Shown piece after piece: positions 1 through 14,332 of a stretch of 64,000 nucleotides of DNA. The notes beneath the pieces are model-generated. The model did not search any database. It was not told the origin of the DNA and saw only the letters and a program-made list of their open reading frames with translations. The position numbers and the translations under genes are program-made. Source of the stretch: Glandiceps talaboti (Eukaryota > Hemichordata > Enteropneusta > Spengelidae); NCBI RefSeq assembly GCF_964340395.1, contig NC_135552.1, positions 12,306,194 to 12,370,193 of the forward strand. Reading direction: 5' to 3'. The first letter of the stretch is position 1. The number at the start of each line of letters is the position of its first letter.

Positions 1-265
1 AACAATACATAGTTTTTAGAAATGAACATTTCTACTCATAGTAATTAGTACTGACAGTCAAAAAATTCAAAAATTATTTTGGACAATAACTAGAAATTTT
101 CATTATCAACCACAAACCCAGAGTCCATCTAGTTCCCTCGTTTACTATGTTCATATATGAAATTACTTCCTATCATGTTTTGTACTAGTACAATAGACTA
201 ATATGAAACGTAAGTTTGTTGAAAAGAATGAAATTTCCAGGCTATTTGCATATATGTGAAAACAA

Positions 266-372
266 TACATACATACATACATACATACATACATACATAC
301 ATACATACATACATACATGCATACATACATGCATCCATACATGCATACATCAAGCATGCATGCATGCACGCA
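266..372. repeat. (ATAC)n microsatellite
   Basis: ATAC units grading into CATG/CATGCATG, in an OXSR1 intron. Confidence 0.97.
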
Positions 373-536
373 TGTACACACACACACACACACAGTCTTC
401 TGCTAGCAGCCTTTGCAAATTTTTTTGTCGACCAAATTTATATAACATGCATTATAAAGTGTGCACATTGACACATACCTTTCTTATGAGATTTCCTTTA
501 AAATGTTAACTCTAAATATGTTTCTCTTTTTTCAAG

Positions 537-1626
537 GTTCTGTCTTAGACATTATCAAATATGTCATGAAACATGGCAGAAACAAAGGTGGTGTACTAGA
601 TGAAGTCACCATAGCAACAATATTAAAAGAGGTACTCAAAGGTTTAGAGTATCTTCATGAAAATGGTCAAATTCACAGGTAGGACATTTTCAGTGGTTAT
701 TGACTTCTTATACTGTAGGCAGTGTTTTTACAAGAGGATTCGCAGACCAGTAACAACTTATGAAGTTGCCAGGTGGAAACCAAGGGAGGGAAAAACCTTT
801 AGGTCTGGATGCTCATTCAATACAATTTTTGATGTTAGGTGTATGACTTGTATTATTAGCAAGAGGGTGCACTGAAACTACCATAGGAATTGGCATGCTT
901 GTTGCTTTGTTCAAGGAGATCACTATGTCACTGTGTCAGATATTGATCTTGATGTGAGGATCAATAGGAAAGTGAAAAACAGAGTGTATACATCAAGGTC
1001 ATATCAAGGTCATCTCTATTTATCTAACATGGATATACTGAATCTTGTATCCAATGAAAAGTAATTTTGATGTGTTGCAGCTGTTTGATTCCAAGATCAC
1101 AATGAGTATTAGCCTATAAAAACAATGAAATGTGTGAATGGTGTTTATTGATGAATTATATCACAAAGGATAACTACATCAATGTGTTATATATACATTA
1201 ATAATAATTTATTCCCACGTACAAAAAAAAAAAATGTGATACAGAACAGAACTAAATATCCTTATGTATATACATAAACGTGTTATTCGGGAAAAGGGTG
1301 TACATATACATGTACAGACAGAATGAAACTTTGTTTTGAAAATTTATTTTCTTTCACACTGAATGTACACTTACCTTTTTTTTCACTGTAACTTCTCTGT
1401 ATTGTCAATGTATCATTTATTTTTGTTCAAGATGATTTATAAGCCCGATGTGCTGGGAGGAATCTTATTACCTCATGTCACTTTTATAAAATAACCTACT
1501 ACCTACTATATACATATACATATACATACACATATATACATACATATATACATACATATACACATATACATACACATATACATATACATACACACAAATA
1601 CATACATACATACATACATACATACA

Positions 1627-1660
<34 letters not shown>

Positions 1661-4600
1661 CATACATACATACATACATACATACATACATACATACATA
1701 CATACACATACACATATACATATACATATACATACACACAAATACATACATACATACATACATACATACATACATACATACATACATACACACATACATA
1801 TATACATACACATACACATATACATATACATATACATACACACAAATAAATACATACATACATACATACATACATACATACATACATACATACATACATA
1901 CATACATACATACATACATACATACATAAAATACATACCAGGACAAGCTATACTGGTAACACACGAGTGAAATTTAAAGGAGTCATTGCCTGCATTCAAT
2001 GTAAAATTCTTATTACATGTAATAATGTTTTCTGCCACTATCGACTTGTATTTTGCTTACTTGCTGGATGTAGTGTCATTTGAGGGGGTACAAACTTAGA
2101 GTGTTTCAGTGTTTTGTTTAAACCACCCTTTCTTCTTTAATGTTTTTACTATTGTAGGGATGTAAAAGCTGGTAATATTCTGGTAGGAGGGGATGGCGAA
2201 GTGCAGATGGCTGACTTTGGTGTAGCATCTTGGATTTCAACAGGGGGTGACCAATCCAGAGACAAGTTCAGGAGAACGTTTGTAGGAACACCATGTTGGA
2301 TGGCACCTGAAGTGATGGAACAGGTTAGTTGGTTATACCTGAATGTTGGTTATATGTAGGAATGACTGTAGTGCTTGACGTATATATTTGCAATTTATTA
2401 ATAAGGGTTAGATAGCATTTTTTACTTCTGGATCAACTTTTTCTATACCTCTGCCAGACAACTTTTGTAATCTCGCCCAAATTTTATTGTACTCTGAAAG
2501 GTACATTGAAGGCCCAGGCTCCACTGATGAGATAACTTTATTGTGAAACCTGAGATTGAAACCCTTGCACTTTAAAAGTATTTGTGCACAGGTTGATTAT
2601 ACATTTCCATATTGTTGTCCTTCGACAGGTGCCTGATTATAATATTAAAGCTGACTTTGCTTAATTTACATATTGTTGTCCTTCGACAGGTGACAGGTTA
2701 TAATACTAAGGCTGACATCTGGAGTTTTGGTATCACAGGCATTGAATTGGCAACAGGCACAGCACCATACTCTAAGTATCCACCAATGAAGGTATGCTGT
2801 ACATGCTTTGTGTTTGTTATTGCTGAATACATTAATTTCAATCTCACAAAAATACAGAATTTAACATTAATGGTATAACAGGTCTGATATGATGTTGCCC
2901 CTGACAACCCCAACTGTGATCTGGTTTGAATGAAAATATCAGATGTATATGTGAAAATAAGAGAGGATATAGTGATATAATGAACATTGCTAAAGTTATC
3001 ACCACAAAGAAAGATGTACTGTTTAAGTAGAAAAATACAATTTGGTGCTAATGCACCTTGGTATATTTCCTGTATTTGAATAATATGATAGCGGCAAAGA
3101 CAAAGCAGAAATACAACCATGTCTAATGTACAAACATTCTTTTTTTCTTTCCACAAACAACAGGTGTTGATGCTGACACTGCAGAATGACCCTCCAAGTC
3201 TAGAAACTGGGACAGATAACAAAGAAGATTATAAGAAATATGGTAAAGATTTCAGGAAAATGATTGGAAAATGTCTTCAAAAAGATCCTGATAAGAGGTA
3301 TGTCATGTGACTTTTCAGCACCCCAGTAGGCAGAAACCGAAGAGGGCTATAGGAATGATGCATGATGATGATGATCTGTCTGCCATATCTCAGACATCAC
3401 TATTCAGTTTCAACCAAACTTGGCACAGATGTCAGACACCATAGTATACATATGTTGATCACTTAAATTTGCTACCTTAGCCTTTATTGCAAAATGGTGG
3501 CCATATTTGTCCTAAACATTTTGCCTTATATCTCTTCAATCATAATTGTTTCCTTGCTCTGGAATCATATTTTGTATTAGTTCCAGAACGTATATTATTT
3601 ATCCAGTATATTGAAGTAAATCACTTCAATGGCCATCTTCAGCTGTTTCTGTATACAATTCAATGAAATATAGGTAGTTACTAGGTAATTATTTATGCCC
3701 AGAGTTTGGAACTAATACAAAAAAATGAATTGTAATGTTATTATGTGACACACCTAAATGGTTAAAGTCGTTTTCAATCACAAGAATTTAGCAGCAGCTG
3801 TACATGTACAATAATTTATCAAACAAAACATTAATAATATTGAAAGAATGTCAATCAATGTAGTTTTAGGGATAAACTCTATATTTTTAGATTTATCTGT
3901 GGTTTCTGAATTTGATTTTGATTTTTCAAATAGACTATCCTTTGACCATTTTCGTTTTCTTCAAATAAAATTTAGTTTGTCACTTTCTGATGTCACCAAA
4001 ACAGGTAATAAAGATAGGAAACAGTATCATCATACACTTGACTTTATTATTTTCCTAACAGGCCTACTGCACCGGAACTGTTGAAAAGTCCATTTTTCAA
4101 GAAGGCAAAGGGAAAAGAGCACATAATGCAGACATTGTTACCACTGGCACCAACACTAGTGGAGAGATCTCAGAAGGTATAGTTTTATTGTTCAGTATAT
4201 TTCCAAAGATGGTGGTTTGTGTTTTGTGTTTATTATTCGATAACAAGGACAAGACAAGTTAAAAAAACACATATGGAATTTATACCCTGGTCATTCTGTG
4301 TCAAAACGATGCACATCTATGTCATGGCAAGGCTTGTCTATGTCACTGGTTCTGCTGTATTCGAAATGTGAGTCAAAACAGTTAAAATTGCCATTACTTT
4401 CCCCAATTTCTTTTATATTAGTGGTCAAAACAGTTAAAAAATTGCCATTACTTTACCCAATTTTTTTTATATTAGTGGCACTAGTATAATTAAGTTATTC
4501 TCCAATATTTTTCTTCATTCAGTCAGAAAATACTTGTGACTAAAGGGTTTTGTCACTACAAGTCGCGAGACTCATAATGACAAGGCCCTTTAAGTTACTC

Positions 4601-7015
4601 ATATTTTCCTTGGCTCAGAAAAGTATTGGGAATAATATCTATTGAACCTGAGAATAAGACATCTTTTTAAGCCTCTTTGTGTATATTGCATACTTTTATC
4701 TCATTAGTATGCAATGTGAAATCAATAACTTGTCAGTTATGTTTTAAAAGTACCGATATACATATTTGAAAATATGCGAATTTGTCGGTTTATCTAAGCA
4801 GCATGTTTTTTGTTACAATACAATTTGTTTATGTTAGGCATAAACCATATACATAGGCTTCAGGTCAATCAGTGAATTTTTTGTTTGTTCTTAGCAACAA
4901 TTCTACATCTTTCGCTAATCAAACTCTCTCTACACATTATGCAAAACTTTTCCCCCTTCTACTTTTCCTCAGCTTGCAGTAGAATTAGTTGGCCACATTT
5001 TTTTCTCTGAATCTAGTCCCGAGGTAACTGGAAGGTATATCAGATCATCAACAGGTGAAATTGTGTGAAACTATGTTGTGTTTCTTTGCATTTATGTGTG
5101 ATATGCTTCCAGTGTTGTTTTTCACCCAAAATCCATTTATTGTAAAACTGAACTTTAGAGTTGGGAAGTCCTATAGACATGGTAAAGTGTCTGTTGAGCT
5201 GTCATTGTGTCATGGTACTTGCACATGTGCTTCCAGTGTTCTATGCGCGGCCATATGCATGAGTGTAATGAGTGAAAGTGCAGTAGAAAATACTGCAAGC
5301 ACAAGTACATTAACACCCCTATGTCCCCACAATGGCACCCACACATCATGTGTATCTGTTGTTATTAAGTTTATCTGGAACAGCGAAATTCAGAAAAATC
5401 ACAATGTTTGATCACATGATTTTGTGTACCAGGAATAATCGTGTATGCTTTTGCAAAGTTTACCCATTTGCATACAGGTACGCAATATTGTTTTCAGTAT
5501 TGCGCTGTAGTGCAAATATCACAAGTATGTATGTGCACCAATGCAAGTAATCACTGGACTAGTGATGACACACATGTAATAATTGGCTTCATGCTGATGT
5601 GTACCAGAGGTATCTCCATTTCCAAGGCAAAGAACTTGTAGCTCAATCCCATTTGCCTTTCTATTCAAGATCATTATATTTTATATTTGGGCTATAATTA
5701 CATTATTATCATTCATTCTCAAATCATAAAGTAAACATAAATAAATGAATAATCCATATCTCTGAATTTGTAGTTAATTCACCTGATATTTGTATCATAA
5801 GGGTTGTTTTTTTTCACTGCTTGGCTAGATATGCCAGCTAGGAAAGGGTAATTGAAAGAGAAGTGTTTTCTTCAGTCAGTTTTGTCTGGTATTTCTATGG
5901 TAATGGTGATTGGATATAGAGAGTTGGTGATGTGGTAGGACACCGGGAATGTCATTGGATGTCGGATTGGTAAGCATGGTTGGTGGTGAACCCATCTAGT
6001 GTTTTGAAGGGCACAGGTTCGAGTCTGTCCCAGCTAACTTTTCACCTTCTCAACTACACTAGAGTTTGCCTGGCATGGACTTGAACCTTGGAGACAGGCA
6101 CACTACCAACCTTGCTACCCGGGCAACAGAGACATACAAGTATAAGCTCATTATAAGCTCATTGGTAATTTTCAGTGAAAGTTCAGTGTTAATTGTATCA
6201 ACTTGATAATTTTTTAGGTGAAACGAGTTCCTGGGTCTAGTGGTCGATTACATAGAACAGAAGATGGTGGTTGGGAATGGTCAGATGAGGAGCTAGATGT
6301 TAACAGTGAGGAGGGTAAGGCAGCTGAACTTGGTAGATCACCTAGGGTCAAACCTGATGATTTTGGTGCTCATCTTACAGCTGAAGATGCAGAGAAGGCA
6401 GCAGCAGTAAGTACTCACACTTTGATACTAATAAGGCCTAATAAAAAAAATTGTGAGGTTCTGGTTACCCAACTCCACCTAGTTTTTCATTGTTTTTCAT
6501 TGGTGGCCCTAAATGTTTTTATATATTCAAGAAAAAAATAATGAAATCATGAAACTTGTGAATTCTTGCAAGAAATAGTGGATGCGGAAACTGACATCAA
6601 CTTAAAAAGACAATATAAAACTGTTCTTCCAATCTGTAATGGCTGTACATCTGATGAGAAGAAACCAATAACACAGAGACCATATGGAAAACAACAGAAA
6701 ACATAACTACCTGAACTAGACACTCACATATGAAAAAGTATTAAAAAAAAATAAAATAATAATCTACCTACCCCAACAATTTTATTAATATCAATTATCA
6801 CACATTTACATTTAACTTGGTCTGTCTGGTCGGTTTTATTGGAAGTGACTGATTTTAACTTGTTGGTTTTTATTCAATGTGAATTATTTTATGGGTCGGT
6901 TTTTACTTGTCCCTCTATGTGCACTGTTATTTTCTTTACTTTTTGCAATTATTAAACTTCAGTCTGTACAACGTGCTGAGACGCACGTGTAGCGCTTTTT
7001 CTTAAAAGAAATAAA

Positions 7016-7057
<42 letters not shown>

Positions 7058-9934
7058 TTAAAGTTTAACATATTTTTTAAGTTTTATTTTATATGATTTG
7101 TAATCACTTGCTCTATACTAAGAGATACTTTTATCATGCAACTTCAGGTTAATGTTTAACTTATTCATCTCTTACACTTTCTTGTGGGTCTAAGGAGATT
7201 AAAAGAAGGCAGTCTCAGGACTCATTAGATGATGATGCTCAACCAACCTCTAAAACTGCCCAGAAACAACCAACAAAAGCATCCACAACAAATGACACAA
7301 AAACTACTGCTCCAGCTTTACATCTAGTTCTAAGACTTAGGTAAGTTAGATGTCATGGGTTGGTTTGACAGTAGTGCCCTGCGTGTCCATAGACAATTAT
7401 GGAATGGGGAAGTCTTTGTCAGGTAGAGATTTTGGTAAAAATTATGTCATCATAAAAGGTGTTCCTATGAACCCATGCAGGAAATATCCAAAATGGCTGA
7501 ACACTTGCCAAAGTTGAATAAGTTACTGAGATGTTATTTTATCACCAAAAATCATAAGGAAGTTGATAGCAGTAATCAATACATCCTACAAATATACTAA
7601 AGGCAGAAATAAGTCTGACTGGCTTTAATTTATAGGTTGATCATTACAGAGATTGGTTTACAGCAGGTTTATGAAAGTTTTCTGAAGAATGTTTAGTGCC
7701 AAAGCTATTGCTGGATGAGGATAGTGGTCATAAAAATGTACAAATGAAAGTTAAGCAACAAGAAATTGGTTATAAAGAGGTTCCTCAAAGTGTAGTGAAA
7801 ATTTTGTAGAGCAGACTTTGGTTTGATAGAATTGCAAATATCAAGTGAGGTTCATAGGGGATTATTTACAGATAGAAGGATCTTCAGTCATAATGAAATA
7901 TCTTTCATCTTTCTGATAAATACTTTGGCTAACAGGAATACAAGGAAAGAATTAAATGACATTCGGTTTGACTTCACACCTGGCAAGGACACAGCTGATG
8001 GGATATCTCAGGAATTAGTAGCTGCTGGATTGGTTGATGGCAAAGATGTCATAGTAGGTGGGTAACACATTCATGCTGTCATAGCAACCAAGTTTTCCAA
8101 ATTCTTCACACATTCAAAATAGTTTTGTGAATTAACAGGTTTGGATATGGACTGCAGAAAAATAAATAACTTCAACTTGGAAAATTTGTATTTTTTAAAA
8201 ATGTATTTCAATTTTTCTCCAAATATTAGAAAATGTGTATGCCTTATTTTTTCAATTTCAGCCATTGTATATGGTTATATGTTTAATTTCAATGTCATCC
8301 ATTATAAATCTTCAGAAATGTTTACATGTTAAATTATAATTTCAGTGGCAGCAAATCTTCAGAAGATACTTGATGGTGCACCACAAGCAAAGTGTATTAC
8401 ATTTGCACTGGTAAGTCACTAATATTTGTTTGAAACACTCATTTACATAATTTATGCAAACTTTCATCCTGCCATTTGATTGACAATGTGATACGTAAGA
8501 TGCAGTTTTTCATCCTAAATCAAAGTGCTTACATTTTATCAGGCATTGTTTTGCTATTTTGCTTAATGTGAAAGTTTGAAATTGAAATAGACATAAATGG
8601 AATTGATGAAATTCAATACAAAAAAATGTGATGGATGGTGAAAGATTCCATATTATATCCTTGAGTCATTTCTACTGAATTACATGATGATGTTAAAGCA
8701 TTGCAAATAAATAAAACTTGATCAATATTCACTTTTTGTCACTTTTGACGGTTATCTAACGTTTCCTTGAAGTGTAAAATTTTACTTCATTTGCATCATT
8801 ACACAACTACAGCAAAGATTGCCTAGATTTGCTGTAAAACAACAACACACTGTAAATTCATTCTGTATAACACTTTTTACAATTTTAGACTATTTCTGAC
8901 AAATACAAAGTATGTGAAGGCATACCGATTGTGGTATTATGTGATGTTATCACTAGAGGTTTTCCCATAAACCCATGCAGGAAAATCCCCAAATGACTGA
9001 ACACATGTCAATGTGTAGTAGGGCTTCTTTACAAGATTCCAAAGTTGAATAAGTTGCCGAGGTGCTAGTTTATTACCCAAAATCATATGAAAGTTGATAA
9101 CAGTAATCAGTACACATGTACTAAAGGCAGAACTAAGTCTGACTGGACTTTTCCTTTAAAAGGATAGCAGTAATCAATACAAGTGTACTAAAGGCAGAAA
9201 TAAGTCTGACTAATTAATATCAGTAATCAATACAAGTGTACTAAAGGTAGAAATAAGTCTGACTGGACTTTTCTTTTAAGTTGATAGCAGTAATCAATAC
9301 AAGTGTACTAAAGATAGAAATAAGTCTGACTAGACTTTTCCTTTAAGTTAATAGCAGTAATCAATACAAGTGTACTAAAGGCAGAAATAAGTCTGACTGG
9401 ACTTTTCATTTAAGTTGATAGCAGTAATCAATACAAGTGTACTAAAGGCAGAAATAAGTCTGACTGGACTTTTCCTTTAAGTTGATAGCAGTAATCAATA
9501 CAAGTGTACTAAAGGCAGAAATAAGTCTGACTGGACTTTTCCTTTAAGTTGATAGCAGTAATCAATATAAGTGTACTAAAGGCAGAAATAAGTCTGACTG
9601 GACTTTTCCTTTAAGTTGATAACAGTAATCAATACAATTGTACTAAAGGTAGAAATAAGTCTGACTTGACTTTTCCTTTAAGTTGACAGCAGTAGTCAAT
9701 ACAATTGTACTAAAGGCAGAAATAAGTCTGACTTGACTTTTCCGTTAAGGTAATAACAGTAATCAATACAAGTGTATTAAAGGCAGAATCTTCCTTTCAT
9801 ATAATGATCTATTTCATGTTTAAGCACTTGTTGTTAAAGAATTGCTTCTGTTTTTACAGAATTCTGGTTGTGAAGCCAATGAAGTACCTGATGACAAGGC
9901 TCTTATAGGATTTGCACAGTTAACCATCAGCTAA
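537..9934 (+). CDS. OXSR1: OSR1/SPAK-type Ste20 kinase, 3' ten exons (5' partial)
   Basis: Serine/threonine kinase that, when activated by WNK kinases, phosphorylates cation-chloride cotransporters. Exons: 537-678, 2158-2323, 2690-2791, 3164-3297, 4062-4176, 6218-6406, 7195-7340, 7936-8057, 8346-8410, 9860-9934 (stop TAA). All have AG/GT borders and matching phases, giving 417 residues. Visible motifs: catalytic HRDVKAGN (split by an intron after the Arg codon starts), DFG, activation loop [14 protein letters not shown] with the WNK-target Thr, and DIWSFG. These are followed by the regulatory VPGSSGR...[11 protein letters not shown] segment and the C-terminal CCT (PF2) domain ([37 protein letters not shown]) that docks RFxV/I motifs. 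The ATP-binding lobe before GSVLDIIK is off the left edge. The exon at 7195-7340 is the divergent Ala/Pro/Thr/Gln-rich linker. Vertebrates have two paralogues (OXSR1, STK39); the family call is secure, but which one is not meaningful here. The intron 7341-7935 and the intron 8411-9859 carry MITE-A copies. Confidence 0.95.
1509..1928. repeat. (ATAC)n / (ATATAC)n microsatellite
   Basis: 420 bp of ATAC and CATATA repeats in an OXSR1 intron. Confidence 0.97.
2608..2721 (+). repeat. 61-bp tandem duplication across an OXSR1 3' splice site
   Basis: CATATTGTTGTCCTTCGACA followed by G occurs at about 2609 and 2670. The second copy is the real acceptor (exon at 2690). The first is followed by a decayed exon start (GTGCCTGATTATAATATTAA) that would hit a TAA 12 codons in. 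Confidence 0.85.
4527..4640 (+). repeat. dispersed repeat D, copy 1
   Basis: TTTGTCACTACAAGTCGCGA and ACTCATATTTTCCTTGGCT are shared with 54877-54990. Confidence 0.7.
5467..5580 (+). repeat. dispersed repeat C, copy 1
   Basis: GCATACAGGTACGCAATATT and GTATGTGCACCAATGCAAGT are aligned, with scattered changes, to 18149-18252. Confidence 0.7.
6443..6784 (+). mobile_element. MITE-B copy
   Basis: Shares about 340 bp with 58139-58504, including CTTAAAAAGACAATATAAAA, GTTCTTCCAATCTGTAATGG and ACACAGAGACCATATGGAAA. The right end is decayed. OXSR1 intron. Confidence 0.8.
7016..7057. repeat. (AAT)n microsatellite
   Basis: About 13 AAT/TAA triplets in an OXSR1 intron. Confidence 0.95.
7430..7629 (+). 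mobile_element. MITE-A copy
   Basis: In an OXSR1 intron. Contains the internal AACCCATGCAGGAAA, GGCTGAACAC and GATAGCAGTAATCAATACA segments and the terminal GGCAGAAATAAGTCTGACTGG of the family. Confidence 0.8.
8900..9800 (+). mobile_element. MITE-A copy with terminal segment expanded into a tandem array
   Basis: The internal part (about 8900-9110) is followed by about 10 units of roughly 62-67 bp (GATAGCAGTAATCAATACAA, then CTAAAGGCAGAAATAAGTCT and GACTGGACTTTTCCTTTAA) in an OXSR1 intron. Confidence 0.85.
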
Positions 9935-10482
9935 CTCCTAAAGCATATTTCACCAGAATATGAAGTTGTAAATATGATATAACATGCGCAGATCAGATGA
10001 TTTTGGAAGCAGAAACACTGTATTTATTCTTTTTATCAGTAAATAGAATTACTTTGGTATGAGTTTGAAAGAATGAAATCACAAAAGTATCAATAGTACA
10101 AATGTTATAATATAATATCAATCCCCGGTTTACACTGGGGAAATTCTGTAACAGTTTCCAATATTTTGATAGCCATATCCGTATCTTATATTTTGTAAAG
10201 TATGGAATAACAGAAGAAAAACAGTAAGTGCTAGTAGTTTGTGTCACAAGTTAGACTTATTATGCAGAAATGGTAGAGACTATGTAATCTTATCTTATTA
10301 TAGGGACACTTTGATTTATAGTTACATATATTTTTGCATGCAATTCCACTTCAAAAGGAATTAAACATTGTCAATTGTTTAAGTTGTTTGTAAGATGCTA
10401 AGTAGTTAACGGCTACATGTTATCATAAAGTGGCCATATTGATATGAAATGGGTACAAATATTGATTTTAGATTTTTTAATG

Positions 10483-10488
10483 AATAAA
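10483..10488 (+). terminator. candidate poly(A) signal of the OSR1-like gene
   Basis: AATAAA about 550 nt after the stop codon. Other AATAAA-like sites exist further on (around 13129), so the real 3' end is undecided. Confidence 0.35.
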
Positions 10489-11225
10489 GCAATTTTTGCT
10501 ATTTCTTCTACCTGAAAAGGCTGTGTAACAACATAAACCAAGTCCATATTTGTAACTCAATAATTGGAAAAAAAAATCTAAAAGTGTGCAAAAAGTTTGT
10601 TTGCAATCACTTCCTGTACTATAATAACAAACTGTTTTAGCTTGGGGTTTTTTTTGCAATCGATTAGTTGCCAAGACGAACTTGGTGTATAATCTTTCAC
10701 GTTTTTTTCAAGCAGAAAACAGTACAGTTGTTTTATCAATTAAAAATCCAAACTATAATACCCATTCCTCATTCACATGGCCACTTTAAACTCAGACATG
10801 ATGTCACAAGATATAATTCCGATTTTACAATTTGTAAGAAAATTTATAAAACTTAAGTTGTGAAATTGATATCTTCACCATCAATAGTAAGAAACATCAA
10901 ATATATCTAGAAAACTGACAAAAGTATTTGAATACATTATCACTTTTTTATTTTGTACTGAGATTATTATTTGTAGCCATTTTATGAATGATAATCTCAT
11001 CATATGGGCAGGATATTTTGCTATGTTATATGAATGGTTTATTGCAAGGAATGTACAGCTGCAGGTAGTCTTATTGTGTTTAACTCTTGTAGTCAAATGG
11101 TGTTTTTACTTATTGTCAATGTAAATGGATGAAAATGTACATTTATTTTATGTAAGAGTAATAGCAGGGATAGCAAAAATCTAAATTGTGATTTCACTAG
11201 TTTATTGTTTTGTAATTAAGCTCAA

Positions 11226-11510
11226 TAAGATGGCATTCATTCATCAACACTATGTCCTCATGCTAACATGGCATTCATTCATATGTTTGTTCATTCATTC
11301 ATTCATTCATTCATTCATTCATCAACACTATGTTCTCATGCTAACATGGCATTCATTCATCAATACAATGTCCTCATGTGAACATGACATTCATTACTTC
11401 ATCAATACTACCTATCTCCTCATGCTAATGTGACATTCATTCATTGATTCATTCATTCATCAACACTATGTTCTCATGCTAACATGGCATTCATTCATCA
11501 ATATTGTTCA
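11226..11510. repeat. CATT-rich imperfect repeat
   Basis: Alternation of (CATT)n with CATCAACACTATGTCCTCAT and GCTAACATGG-like units; transitional to the 39-bp array downstream. Confidence 0.8.
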
Positions 11511-11639
11511 TACTGATATGTTAATATGATGTTTATCAGTACTGTCCATATCCCAATATTAACATAGTACTGCCATTCATATAATACTGTGCAATTCTCT
11601 CATGTTAACATGGCATCCTTCAATTCTGTCCATATCCTC

Positions 11640-11930
11640 ATATGAAACATAGCATTCATGTGATACTTTCCATATCTTCATGTTAACATAGCATTCATGT
11701 GATACTTTCCATATCTTCATGTTAACATGGCATTCATGTGATACTTTCCATATCTTCATGTTAACATAGCATTCATGTGATACTTTCCATATCTTCATGT
11801 TAACATAGCATTCATGTGATACTTTCCATATCTTCATGTTAACATAGCATTCATGTGATACTTTCCATATCTTCATGTTAACATAGCATTCATGTGATGT
11901 TTTCCATATCCTCATGTTAAACACAACATT
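11640..11930. repeat. 39-bp minisatellite
   Basis: About seven units of GTGATACTTTCCATATCTTC followed by ATGTTAACATAGCATTCAT. Since 39 is a multiple of three, it yields a long spurious frame. Confidence 0.95.
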
Positions 11931-12344
11931 TTCTAATACTGTCCACTTCCCTCATGTTGACATTGCATTCATAAATGCTGTCAATTTCCCCATGTTAATG
12001 ACATTTATTTTATATGCTCCATATCGTCATGTTTTTAGCATATCATTAATTAATGTTCTCCATATCCCATAACAAAGTGTTGATTCTGTTTAGCCAGCCA
12101 TTACATATGAAGTAAGTTGTTGAAATCAGGGCCTAGCTTGGACCAAGATGTTGACACAGTCATTGATGATAACGTCCAAGCCCTAACATCTGAAATGAAT
12201 AAGTCTAGTTATGTTAAGTGTTGATGCCACTATTGTCCAGTGTGGTTACTGGTGTTGCTGATGTTGTCCAGATAGCATAACTGTTGTTGCTACTGTCAAC
12301 ACTGTCTTAGAAACTCGACCAGTGTTGATATCAACTCATCCCAT

Positions 12345-12560
12345 AGCCTAACATAGTTGTTATTGCTATGTAAACCCCCTAACATAGTTGTTAATGCTAT
12401 GTAAACCCCTAACATAGTTGTTAATGCTATGTAAACCCCCTAACATAGTTGTTAATGCTATGTAAACCCCCTAACATAGTTGTTAATGCTACGTAAACCC
12501 CCTAACATAGTTGTTAATGCTATTTAAACCCCTTAGCATAGTTGTTAATGCTATGTAAAC
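12345..12560. repeat. 30-31 bp minisatellite
   Basis: About seven units of CCTAACATAGTTGTTAATGC then TATGTAAACCC. Confidence 0.95.
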
Positions 12561-14276
12561 CCCCTTTTTTACTTAGTTGCTGTTCAATCCATAGTGCAAA
12601 GTTTTTTCAAGCAGTGCAATGAATCTTTGGTCATAAATTGTGAAATGACCATGCAGCTTTAATTGAAATACTAATCATATCAGAATAACTGGCAGATTAA
12701 ATATAGGTAATACCTTGAAAACAGTCTGTAATATCAAATTTGAAATTGAAAGTCAGATCAAGAGATGAATCAAAATATGCATGATATGCAAAAACATACA
12801 ACTCGTTCCTTGTAGGACGTCTGATTTTTGTAAAGAAATTGCATTTGCTGATTGAGGTATTTGTATAATGGTATTCAAACTGAGAAAATAGTGTAGGAAT
12901 ACACTCCTGTAAGTGGAATGGAAAGCATGGCATAGACACTTTGGGATCATTCCATTGCACATGACGATATATATATATATGCTAAGCAGAATCAGAAGTG
13001 GGTGAGGTTTATCAACTACATTATGCAAATTGTAAGTTGTATATAGTATAGATTGTTTAGACAGTTATTAGATATAGTCTTCAAGGGATTGTTAGGTTTT
13101 GAAAACAGAAATGTTCTGAAATGTAAACAATAAAATAATGAAAAGTATATAGAATATTGTGTCCACAGTGTTTGTTTTTATAATTATTGCAACATCTTAG
13201 ATTTCCACAGGTGTCACCAGGAGGGAGTGTGAGCAACCACAATTAAAGATTTTGTTGGGCAATACACATACTACTCTTTCTCTGGAAAGCACGGCTTGAT
13301 TCCTAAAACTCCCCTTTATCAAAGAACTATCTGATATGCGAATGTTTTTTCATACATCATCTGATATTAAAATAAATAACTTGCATGATATGTCAAGAAT
13401 GCAAAGTCTCAGGACTCCAACCTACTATCATGATTAATGATCATTCTTTGTGAAATATGAAGTAATCAGTTGGATTACATTTAACAAAAATTAGTTTCAT
13501 TGTCAAAAGTTCAATTTGCAAGTCACCATTTTGTATAATAAGTATGAACAAAATATCTTTTTAATGTGTGTACTTTGAAGACAAATTCTTGACATTTCAC
13601 ATGATAGATGATACAATCATCATGTTTTTAAGTGATCTGAGTTTATATGATAGTGTGTGTTATAATATAGTTTATGATGATTTGTATTTATACTTATACT
13701 ACTGCGTTGAACTGCAATGTACTGTGTTATACTGTAGTGTAATGTTTTACTTCTCATTTCAACTCACTTTACAACATTGTCTCTCTTCTCTGCTCTTGCC
13801 TTCTGTTGTCTTCTCTTCCCTTCCCTTCCCTTTAATATCAAAATGCAATGTGCATATATATCTACTGATGGCTACAACATGTTAATCTACTGTCAAACTA
13901 AAGCCATTTCTGGCATACGGAAATCATATGACGAGTGAATTGTCTGAATGCCAAGATGCCAAGTGTTTCATTCTCTAGGATTCTCTCTATAATTACAATC
14001 CCTATTACCATCAAAGCTTCGATTTGGTGCAAAAGTCATTCATGACTTTAATGAAATGTGGACTGCCACGTTTTGGAAAACTGAGTGAAAAATCAAAATA
14101 CTATAAAATCTCTTCTGATTCAAATGGGAACTCTTTGTCAAGCAAATGTTAAAGGAATTTGCGTCAACAAATTATACACCCAGCTCTAAAACTTGAGTAC
14201 AGGAAAAACCTGAAAACATCATTTCAAGATATCTTTCAACACGTAATTGTACAGCGCCTCTGAACTTCACTGGCAG

Positions 14277-14332
14277 TGATTGATTGATTGATCGATTGAC
14301 TGACTGACTGACTGACTGACTGACTGACTGAC

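Noticed and set aside
1468-2038. Long overlapping frames encoding Met-Tyr-Val-Cys or Ile-His-Thr-Tyr repeats (also at 163-509, 23930-24358, 27240-27799, 45988-46354)
   Set aside because: They are translations of ATAC/GTAT microsatellites, present in several frames and both strands at once; no splice or start context.
11577-11924. 115-codon frame with 13-residue repeats
   Set aside because: Coincides exactly with a 39-bp minisatellite; a unit divisible by three keeps any frame open.
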